64,000 nucleotides of DNA. Origin: Cephalopachus bancanus. Its lineage: Eukaryota; Chordata; Mammalia; Primates; Tarsiidae. A program made the translations under genes and the position numbers. The notes under the pieces were generated by a model. The model was not told the DNA's origin, did not search any database, and saw nothing but the letters and a program-made list of their open reading frames with translations. Location of the stretch: positions 992,001 through 1,056,000 of the forward strand of contig JAPVLO010000275.1 of NCBI GenBank assembly GCA_027257055.1, given 5' to 3'. This document shows, in pieces, positions 55,885 to 64,000 of the stretch (its first letter is position 1; each line of letters opens with the position of its first letter).

Positions 55885-56190
55885 AGAATAAGAGAAATAT
55901 GAAAGGATAGGAAAATGTTGATCAAATGAAACAAAATTTCAGTTAGGAGAAATAAGTTCTAGAGATCTATGGTACAATATGGTGACTACAGCTAATAACA
56001 ATGTATTGCATTCTTGAAAGTTGCAATGGGAGTAGATTTTAAGTGTTCTCAACATGTAAAGAGATCAGTATGAGGCAAAGCATGTGTTAATTAGTTCAAT
56101 TTAGCCATTACATAATATATACATGTTGCAAAACAATATGTTGTATATGATAAACATATGCAGTCTCTGTCGATTAAAAAATAAAATACA
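55885..56190 (+). mobile_element. L1 (L1MA/MB-like) 3' end, sense
   Basis: TTAGGAGAAATAAGTTCTAGAGATCTATGG, GGTGACTACAGCTAATAACAATG, CAACATGTAAAGAGATCAG, CATATGCAGTC and a tail ATTAAAAAATAAAA. It inserted into the antisense old L1, which resumes after the attached Alu. Confidence 0.65.
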
Positions 56191-56192
56191 GG

Positions 56193-56385
56193 CCAGGCAT
56201 TCCACTCATCTTAGCACTTTGGGAGGCCAAGGCAAGAGGATTGCTTGAACTCAGGAGTTCAAGACCAGCCTAGGCTACATAGCAAGACTTTATCTCTACC
56301 AAAATAAAAATAAAAAAATTAGCCAGGTGTGGTGGCCCATGCCTGAAGTCTCAGCTGCTTGAGACACTGAGGTGGAAGAATTATA
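56193..56385 (+). mobile_element. AluJ-like, 3' truncated, sense
   Basis: GGCCAGGCATTCCACTCATC start (left monomer damaged), linker AAAATAAAAATAAAAAAATTAGCC, ends within the right monomer at GAGGTGGAAGAATT. It lies directly in the L1 A-tail at 56.18 kb. Confidence 0.75.
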
Positions 56386-58396
56386 AATAAATATAGTCCA
56401 TATACAAAATTTTTAGAAAAGAATTTATTTTACTTTTATTTATTCCTTCTTCAAAACTCTTCCTTTTTTTAGTGTAACTATGAGTTTCTGATCTATTTGA
56501 CTTTCCTTTCCCCAAATAACTACTTTTAACATCTTTGCAGGGCAAATCTGCAGTGATGACTTTCCTCCATTTTTGTTTCTCTGAGAAAGTCTTTATTTTT
56601 TACTTTTCAAGGATAATTTTGCTGGATACAGATTTCTAAGTCAGTGTGATTTTTTTTCTTTCAATGCTTAAAATATTCACTATACTCTCTTCATGCTTGC
56701 TTCTTGAAGAGAAATCTACTGTAATTCTTATCTTTGTTCATCTGTGGGTAATATGTAATTTTTTTCCTTGGCTTATTTCAAATTTTTCTTTTCGTTTTTG
56801 CTTTTTTTCCAATTTAAATAAAATATGACTCAGTGTGGAATTTTTGGTACTTCTCCTGCTTGGGTTCTCTGAGCTTCCTTGATCTATGGTTTGGGGTTTG
56901 TTTGGAAAGTTATCAATTATCATTAAATTAAATTTGGAAAGTTACCAGTCATTACTTCAGACATTTCTTCCATTTTATTCTCGATTTATCCCATTTTTGA
57001 CATTCTGTTACACATATATTTTACCTTTTGAAGTTTTACTGTTGTTCTTAAATCTTTTAGTTTTTTTTGTTTTGGTTTCCTTATTGTATTTTGCAGTTTA
57101 GTTTGGGGCATTTATATTGATCTATCTTCACACTCTGTTTCTTTCCTTGACTATATTCAATCTGCTTACAAGTCTGTCAAAGACAATTTTAATTTTTGTT
57201 ATAGTGTTTTTTATTTCTTACATTTCCTTTGATTCTCAGATGATCCATCTCTGTGCTTTCATTACCCACTCTTTCTTGCATACTGTCCAGTTTTTCCATT
57301 ACAGGCCTTAGCATATTCATCATAGTTGTTTTAAATGCCCCATCTAATATTCCAAAATCTCTGCCATGTCTGAGTCTGGTCCTATTGCTTGCTTTGTCTC
57401 CTCGGACTTTTTTCTTACCTTTTATCATACCTTGTAATTTTTTTTTTTTTTTTTTTGCTGAAAGCCAAACATATTTTATCAGGTTATAAGAACTAGGACA
57501 AATAGGCCTTAAGTATGAGGCTTTATGTTTAATGGGCGTCTGCTTTAGCTGCAGGTGCCAGAGACTTTAAATTTGTCCATCTCCCTTGTTTTTGTCCCAT
57601 GTGTTGTCTTGAACTTCCCTAAGAATGTCCTGTGTCTTGCCGCTCCTCTCAACTGTAATTCCTTGTAATTGTCCCGGAGCCCTGTTGGCGTACTAGGAAG
57701 GTCTGTATGTGATGTAATTCAAACTGCTGATTAAATTTCAGCCTTTTAGTCGACATTTATTCCTGGTCTGTGACCTTAGCATGCATTCCTCAGCTTTTTA
57801 TTCCCCCTGTAGGAGAGACAGGAAGGCTATAGTGGCATGGAGTCAGGAAAATGCCTTTCCTCCAGGTGGGATTAATATTTAAGTGAAGTCTTTTTACCCT
57901 GGAGAGTTGGCCTTTGCTATGGAGAAGGTTTTGTTCAAATGTCCCTATGATTAGTCTTTCTTTCCTCCGCCACAGGCATTAGGTGATCCTTCTGGGCTCT
58001 TAGTCTTGAGATCCTGGTGGTATTCTTAGAGGTAAAACACATAGAAGTACCCCTTCAGACTGCAGCTCTCGGCAGTCCTCACAGGCAGCCTAGTCCACAT
58101 CAGCCATTAGCAATTTGTCAAAATTAACATTGTATGGGCTCTTGCCGGTATGGTTCCAGCAGCATTTCCAGATAAGCAGATCCAGGCTGGGACTCTGGAT
58201 TCACACATATCTTCAGATTTCCAGGTGGCGATTTGTCCTGCAACCTCAGTTCTCTGGTGGGTCCAAGAAAAGTGGCTGAACTTCAGTTTGTTCAGCTTTC
58301 TTCTTGTTGTAAGGATGGGAGTGAGAACGTCCAACCTTCTTACATGTCAGAGCTGAAACTGGACATCAGAGTTTGAATTTTGAAAGATAAATTTCT

Positions 58397-58682
58397 GCCG
58401 GGCTCGGTGGTTCAGCCTATAATCCCGCGCTTTGGGAGGCTGAGGTGAGTGGATTGCCTGAGCCCGCGGGTTCGAGACCCTCCTGGGCAACTTGGCGAGA
58501 CCTCATCTCTACAATAAATCAAAAAATCAGCCGGGCATGGTAGCGCATGCCTGTAATTCCGGCTACTCTGAAGGCTGAGGCGGCAGGATCGCTGGAGCCC
58601 AGCAGGTCAAGGCTGTGGTGGCCGGGAGCGGCCACTGCACTCCAGTCTGGGCGACAGAGTGAGACTCCAACTCAAAAAAAAA
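58397..58682 (+). mobile_element. Youngest-looking Alu (derived subfamily), sense
   Basis: 286 bp, full length, starting GCCGGGCTCGGTGGTTCAG with an A tail. Exact 14-bp duplication AAAGATAAATTTCT at 58383-58396 and 58683-58696. Keeps many CpGs (GCCCGCGGGTTCGAGACC, GGCCGGGAGCGGCCACTGC, GGGCGACAG), so little decay has occurred. A-box and B-box-like sequence (GGTTCGAGACC) of the Pol III promoter is present. Confidence 0.96.
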
Positions 58683-58696
58683 AAAGATAAATTTCT

Positions 58697-59403
58697 TACT
58701 CCAGATGAATCTCTTATCAGTGGCTTGCGTTGGAAATCTGGTCATCTCTGCTTCTCTAGTCCAAGGAAACAATGTACTCTGCCATTGGATGGATAGCAGC
58801 ACTTATAGTCAAGGAATCCGAGACATTTTGAACAATTGAGGAGCTCAGTACATCCAGCCTAAATTTCCTTGTGTTACTGTAGAGGAAGCTGGGTTTTCTG
58901 AGCTTCTGGTTAGTGCTTTAGAGCAGGAGTCTGGCTTGGACTTTCTATCTCTCCACTGGCCTCTAACATGGAAACCCAAGAGTTTATAGAGCTGGAAGAC
59001 TTCACTTTCCATTCATCGGAAAGGAAGGCACACGCACCCTGCTGGTAACGATCGTCACATGCCTTGGGTACCCGTGGCAGTAATAAGAGTCTCCCTGGCA
59101 TCTTCTCTCAGGGCTCTAGCTTGGTTTGGATATGCAGTGCAGACGTTGAAATGAGATCTTCTTACTTCTCATAGTTTCATTTTGAATACAGTAGGTATTT
59201 TAGGTAGCACACAGTTAAAATGTAGCTTTTAATTTTGTATGTGTCTTTAAGCACAGTGGCTGCTCTTTCTATCAGTTGTATAGAGGAAAGGGGGTAGATG
59301 TCCCTGAGGAAAAAGAGCATTCGGTTTGCGGAAACTGGTTTCTGCCTCATCTTTTCCAGTTTGTGTTCATCTCTTGCACTAAGTGGATTGATAGGAAAAT
59401 GTA
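58697..59403. other. Unclassified sequence, no gene seen
   Basis: No recognisable gene or repeat. Confidence 0.35.
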
Positions 59404-60037
59404 AGGCATACATTGGGAATTATTTCAGGTTCAGTTACAGACCATCACAGCAAAGTGAGCCACACAAAATTTTTGGTTTCCCAGCGCATAGGAAAGTTAT
59501 GTTTATACTATACTGTAGACTAGTATGTATGAAATAGCACTGTGTCTAAAAAACAATGTACATACCTTAATTAAAAAACCTTTTATTGCTAAACAACATT
59601 GATGCAGAGACACAAAGTGAAAACATGCTGTTGGAAAAATGGCACCATAGATTCTCTCAATGAAAGGTTGCCATAGACCTTCAATTTCTAAAAATGCATT
59701 ATTGGCCAGGTGCTGTGGCTTAGGCTAGGAATCCTAGTACTTCGAGAGGCTGAGATGAGTAGATTGCTTGAGCCCAGGAGTTTGACAAAAAAATTTAAAA
59801 ATTAGCCAGGTGTGGTACATGCCTATAGTTTCAGCTACTTAGGATGCTGAGGTGGAAGGATTGCCTGAGCTCAGGAGGTGGAGGATGCCATGAGCCATGA
59901 CTGTAGTGATCATGCCACTGTACTCCAGCCTGGGTGACAGAGACTTGACTCAAAAAGGGGGGGGGCATTATCTGCAAAGTGTAATAAAGCGAAGCACAAT
60001 AAAATAAAGCAAAGTGCAATAAACCAAATTATGCCTG
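59404..60037. mobile_element. Tigger1-type MITE, complete, split by an Alu
   Basis: Left end AGGCATAC after TA (59402-59403), then TTCAGTTACAGACCATCACAGC, CATAGGAAAGTTATGTTTATACTATACTGTAG, CAATGTACATACCTTAATTAAAAAA. The other Tigger1 end follows (ACATGCTGTTGGAAAAATGGC; GCATTATCTGCAAAGTG; AATAAAGCGAAGC), ending ATGCCTG before TA (60038-60039). An internal deletion has joined the two ends of the parent transposon. About 365 bp without the Alu. It contains no transposase. Confidence 0.85.
59703..59964 (+). mobile_element. Alu (older type) with poly-G tail end, sense
   Basis: GGCCAGGTGCTGTGGCTTAGG start, decayed dimer with a deletion in the left monomer, tail AAAAA then nine G. Flanked by GCATTAT at 59696-59702 and 59965-59971. 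Inserted in the Tigger1 MITE. Confidence 0.85.
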
Positions 60038-60039
60038 TA

Positions 60040-60479
60040 ATTACTCCTTCAAATGTGTTGCTGAGAACTTGGCATACACATATGAAGAATTCTCCAGAAA
60101 AGAGGAAAATTTACGCCTCTAATCAGGAGTTTTTTGCAGCCTGTGAGAGCCACATTTGGGTGGCGGTTCAGTCAATGCAGAAGGCAGCTGTGAGGTGAGG
60201 TCATGTGGTTCCAGAGTCACCTACTCTGCCATAGTGCAAAAGCCACACCCTGGCACTCATCTTGAGAAGAGGTCAGTGTGGGCGCCAGTGTGTTCATCAG
60301 GCTGCAGCCTCCCGCCGCTTCCTGTGAGTCAGTGCTGAAAATTCTTCTCTTCATCCCACCTGGGTGCCTGGTGTAGCTCTTCTGGAGCTTGCCATTGTGA
60401 CACTTTTTGTCTCTTAGAGGCAGGTGGGCCTCTAAAGCAGTAACGTAAATTCTGGGTGAGTCTGTGGCAGTTCTCATTG
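60040..60479. other. Unclassified sequence, no gene seen
   Basis: No recognisable gene or repeat. Confidence 0.35.
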
Positions 60480-61080
60480 CTTTATTTCCATGTTTTCGGG
60501 ATTAATATGGAATCATTATTGGAATGATATAATATTGAATTTTTCCATGGTATGCCTAATGCACTTGAGCATTTTAACAAACCAGCAGTTATGATAATTT
60601 TAATGGGAGATTCGTGTTCCATTTTGCATAAGTGATGAATCTAAATTTGATTGAGTCTTTGCATGCAAATCCCAAGAGTATAAAAATCTAGTTCCTAAAT
60701 GCTTTGAGGTCTGTTCCTGACTATTTTGATTCAAATATTTCTTCATTTTAAATTATTCTATTTACCAAGGTATTTGAAAAGGAACAATGTTGTGCCTGTG
60801 GCTTTATAATTAACCTAATCTGATTACTTTTTTTTTTTTTTTATGAAACAGTAGGTGGAACATGTCAGCAAAGGTTTAGGTCTAGCAGGCTTAGCATCTG
60901 TCGTCCCACAAATTAAATATTCAACATGGTAATAGCTATATGTAGTTTTATGTATGTTACTCAGAATAGCGCCATTGTATCTGGTATTTGAATTTGGCAA
61001 TAGCTGAGGAATACATTTGAGCATAAATTTAATTCAGTTCTAGCGTTGTTATTTTGTGTAATCACCAAACCCAAAAGCTT
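60480..61080. promoter_or_regulatory. Candidate conserved non-coding element
   Basis: About 600 bp with no repeat signature apart from one poly-T. It has dense homeodomain-type cores (GGGATTAATATGG, ATAATTTTAATGG, TTATAATTAACC, AAATTTAATTC) and a perfect octamer ATGCAAAT near 60663-60670. Candidate only; it needs cross-species alignment. Confidence 0.25.
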
Positions 61081-61799
61081 AATTTTTTATTTCCCTTTTA
61101 ATTTTTTATTTTAAATCCTTTTATTTTAAATAAAACATTTTAGTAATCTGGCAGAATTAAATTTGTACCAAAATAAAAAATAGCTGGCCTTTGTTTAATT
61201 TCACTGTATGACTGGTCTTTGTGATGTCACTAATTAGCCTTATAACTTAGGCTTATATGTCCACTCTTAAAAACGAAGGAGCTGAGGTTCCCAAAATGTG
61301 GGAAATTTTTATAAATTGAAGGGGGATCTAAGCAGAGCTAGACTCTGAACCCACACCTCTCAGCTTTTTTAAATGTTTAATTGTGGATAATCTCACATAT
61401 ATGCAAAAATGAAGAGAGTCATGTATTGGACGTCAGCCACTCCTGGTCATTCTTGCCCGTCACCACCTCGTCACTTCTCCCTTGGAGGAGAAATGCACAC
61501 CCGAGACATCACCTTGTTTTATTTCAAGATGCTTAAGTGTGTATCTCTAGAAGACAAGGATTCCCTTTTTGTTTTTCAGTGGTGTAGTCACAGTGCCATG
61601 ATCACATCTAGTAAATACTAATAATTTGTTTTATCATGGAATATCTCACGTTCAGATTTCTCTGTGTCTGTCTCTTTCTCCTTTCCTCTCTTTTTGCGTG
61701 TGGTTGCTATGTCTCGTAAGTGTCTCTATCTCCCGTCTTTATTCTCTCTTGCTGACCCCAGTGAGGGGGCTGCCAGAACCCACATGTCCCATAGTGATC
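61081..61799. other. Unclassified AT-rich sequence, no gene seen
   Basis: AT-rich without an assignable feature. 61370-61640 may already be degraded repeat. Confidence 0.35.
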
Positions 61800-63195
61800 C
61801 CTTAGGAATTATATCACAGGAGATATACAGTTAAATGGCTGTATTTTAAAATCACTTTAAGATCCCTCTGTGTGGTTAAGCTACCAGGCCATTATACTGG
61901 TTCACAGGTTTCATTTTGCTTTTGGTTTTAGGGATTTATTCTTATATTTTTAATATAATTTTGCTTCAAAATTATGTAAAACACTGTTAAAAAGTCAAAT
62001 CTGCACACTAAAGTATTCTCTGGGAATTCTAGGTGTCATCTGTGTCCCCTCTATTCTGTTTCTAGTCCTTGTCTTCCCACCCACCACACTTATCCTTTCA
62101 TTTCTGAATTATAAGCAAGGATGTCTACTGTATGCACACTTCTTGTACATCTGCTTACTCCACACACTATCCTAGTCCTTGGCTTTGCAGCATTACTATA
62201 TATCCTGGGGATCAGTCTATAGCAGTAGATAGAGACATTTCCCATTCCTTTCTACAGCTCCATAATACTGTTATATATGAGGGATTTAACACTTTCTCCA
62301 TAAGTTACACTTTACCTACCCATCCCTAATTTATTATTTGCCCTTTTGATTTGCTTCTGGTTGTTTTTTTATATGGAAAGCTTTTGATTTTAGGTAGTTA
62401 AATTTGTCCTCTTTTTATTACTTTAAAGCTTGACTTACAGGAAATATTCCTCAACTTTCAGGTTATGGAGGAATTCAATATTTTCTTCTTCTAATACTTA
62501 AATGAGTCTCTGTATGTATGTCTGTCTCTCTCTCTTTCCATTTAATTTCCTAATATATTTGGAATTAATACTGATGTAATTGGCAAAAAACAAATGTATA
62601 TTTTTTTCCATTTCCATATGGCTATGCAGTTATATCAGTACCACTTATTAAAAGTTCATATCTCCCTCAATAATTATAAATGACCTCTTTATCATTTACT
62701 AAATTCTCATAGGCAAATGTGTCTTTTTCTGTATATTTCAATTCTATTAGTCCATCAATTCGTAGACAAATAGTATACTGTTATAACAGTAGGGGCTTTA
62801 TAATATGTATTTTAATACCCGGTAGGCCTTCCTTATTGATCTTCTTTTTTAGTGTTTCTTCTTCCAAATGAATTGTATCATCAATTTACCCGGCTTCTAG
62901 GAAACAATGATTTGTTTTATCATTATGACATTAAACATATAGATTAACATGGAAAGAATTGACATCTCTTTGATGTTGAATCTTCTTATCCAAGAATATA
63001 GTATATCTTCCATGTATTCAAACTATTCTTTCATGAGCATTTCTCCATTTTCTTTATGTAGGTTTTAGACATTTCTTGTCAAGTTCGCACCTAATTATAA
63101 TCCTTATTTGTGTGTTTTGCTATCACACATGTGGTGTTTTCCTCTGTTTCATTTTCTAACTGGTTGTCTTTGGTATGAGTAAGCATTATTTATTT
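61800..63195 (-). mobile_element. Old L1 (L1M/HAL1-like), antisense
   Basis: T-rich plus strand with the phrases TGGAAAGCTTTTGATTTTAGG, CATATGGCTATGCAGTTATATCAG, TTCAATTCTATTAGTCCATC and GAATTGACATCTCTTTGATGTTGAATCTTC, typical of antisense old L1 ORF2. Ends at the Tigger1 insertion. Confidence 0.55.
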
Positions 63196-63202
63196 TTATG
63201 TA

Positions 63203-64000
63203 CAGGCATACCTCAGATGTTGTGGGTTCGGTTTTAGACTACCACAATAAAGCTAGTATCACAAAAAGGCGAGTCACATAAATCTTTTGGTTTCTCAGCA
63301 AATATAAAACTTATGATTACACTATACCGTGGTCTAGTAAGTGTGCAATAGCATTGTATCTTCAAAAAATGTATATACTTGATTAAATAGCAGTTTATTG
63401 ATTAAACATGCTGATGATCATCTGAGCCTTCAGCAAGTCATCATCTTTTTGCTCGTGGAAGGTCTTGTCTCGATGTTGATGGCTGCTGACTGATCAGGGT
63501 GATGATTGTCAAAGGTTGGGGTGGCTGTGGCCACTTCTCAATATGACAGCAATGAAGTTTGCCACATCCCTTGACTCTTCCTTTCACGAAGGATTTCTCT
63601 GTAGGATGTGATGCTGATAGCATTTGACCCACAGAACTTCTTTCAAAACTGGAGCCAGTGCTCTCAAACCTGCTGCAGCTTTATCATCTAAGTTTATGAA
63701 CTATTCTAAATCCTTTGTTGTCATTTCAACAATGTTCACAGAATCTTCACCAGAAGTGAATTCCATCTTCAGAAATCACTTTCTTTGCTCATTCATAAGA
63801 AGCAATTTCTCATCTATTCAAGTTTTAGCACGAGATTGTAACAATTCAGTTACAGATTTAGATTCCATGTCTAATCCTGGTTCTCTTGCTAGTCCTACCA
63901 CATCTGCAGTTACTTCCTCTACTGAAGTCTTGAACCCCTCAAAGTCATCAATGAGGATTAGAATCAACGTCTTCCAAACTCTTGCTAATGTGGATATTTT
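63203..64000 (-). mobile_element. Tigger1 DNA transposon, partial (continues past the window)
   Basis: Starts CAGGCATACCTCAGATGTTG after TA (63201-63202), followed by the Tigger1 terminal series (GTTCGGTTTTAGACTACCACAATAAAGC) and the 3' end of the transposase gene on the minus strand. Not bounded on the right, so full length cannot be judged. Its terminal 200 bp is shared with the MITE at 59404-60037. Confidence 0.85.
63420..64000 (-). pseudogene. Tigger1 (pogo-type) transposase C-terminal part, broken
   Basis: The minus frame at 63441-63632 carries the C-terminal tail with QPPQPLTIITLISQQPSTSRQDLPRAKR, then a TGA stop earlier than the family end. Further upstream (63650-64000, minus) the reading is continued in other frames, corresponding to the acidic region after the DDE domain. 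Related to the host gene TIGD1 family, but this copy is frameshifted and not a gene. Confidence 0.75.

Larger units (their letters stand above)
51040..58360 (-). mobile_element. Old long L1 (L1M-type), antisense, with nested insertions
   Basis: Antisense L1 series from ORF2 end (GCCAAGTAACACTCCATAATG; TTCGGCAATTATGAATAAAGC; CACCAGCAACACACACTAAATAC) through RT (TTGCCTTTTCCTTCTC; TCTGTAGTTTTTTTCTTTTT), endonuclease (CATTTGGGCCTGGTGCTTTC; AAGTCTGCTTTGTCTAAAATTAA) to the ORF1 side (56.5-57.5 kb) and perhaps 5' UTR to 58.3 kb. Interrupted by a mariner-like remnant (53385-54155) and by an L1 3' end plus Alu (55885-56385). About 6 kb remain. All frames are broken and no target duplication was found. 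Confidence 0.65.

Noticed and set aside
51040..58360. Target-site duplication for the old L1
   Set aside because: I looked for matching flanks near both ends but found none convincing; the element is too old or the ends are misplaced.
63441..63632. A functional TIGD1-like gene
   Set aside because: The sequence sits at a Tigger1 terminus with a premature stop and frame changes; it is a transposon copy.

Overview
The window reads as mammalian, primate nuclear DNA made almost entirely of interspersed repeats. I recognise no host protein-coding gene, tRNA, rRNA or CRISPR array. The open frames are short, and the longest ones lie in repeats, in a tandem repeat, or in sequence without protein-like features. 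The primate call rests on about 20 Alu elements (dimeric, 7SL-derived, with LINE-type target-site duplications). The best-preserved Alus carry left-monomer and linker changes that are not those of human S/Y subfamilies, and there are no lemur/loris tRNA-type SINEs. I infer a tarsier (Carlito/Tarsius-like) genome. This is an inference from repeat type, not a database result.

Layout. 1-4.1 kb: old antisense L1, a MaLR-type LTR, L1ME 3' ends and a MIR. 4.1-9.4 kb: unclassified single-copy-looking sequence with one LTR (7221-7984) on the minus strand. 10.1-20.5 kb: a full-length antisense L1 framed by an exact 12-bp duplication and split by four Alus and a 3-kb sense-strand L1. 20.5-32.8 kb: older L1/L2/MIR remnants, two similar ERVL-like LTRs, a TcMar MITE split by an Alu, several Alus, a 73-bp retrocopy and a 180-bp L1 tail. 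32.85-35.5 kb: a nearly complete Charlie3/MER1-type hAT transposon with a decayed transposase on the minus strand, split by an Alu. 35.6-43.1 kb: mostly unique sequence with L2/MIR pieces. 43.35-43.86 kb: a 19-bp-period minisatellite. 44.05-45.24 kb: an antisense MLT1 LTR holding a separate LTR and an 18-base poly-G run. 45.7-46.9 kb: a truncated L1 split by an Alu. 47-48.8 kb: repeat-poor sequence. 48.8-58.4 kb: old L1 sequence hosting a Tigger remnant, Alus, a mariner-like remnant and an L1 3' end. 58.4-64 kb: the best-preserved Alu, a complete Tigger1-type MITE split by an Alu, a repeat-poor AT-rich stretch, more old L1, and the start of a Tigger1 element that runs off the right edge.

The sequence elements do not form a pathway. 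What they give is a readable order of insertion, because many boundaries can be fixed to the base by target-site duplications. I found no convincing new biological system. The most interesting items are a 19-nt L1-derived filler at an Alu 5' junction, the precisely bounded nested L1s, the Charlie3 copy, the minisatellite and the tiny retrocopy at 22.5 kb.
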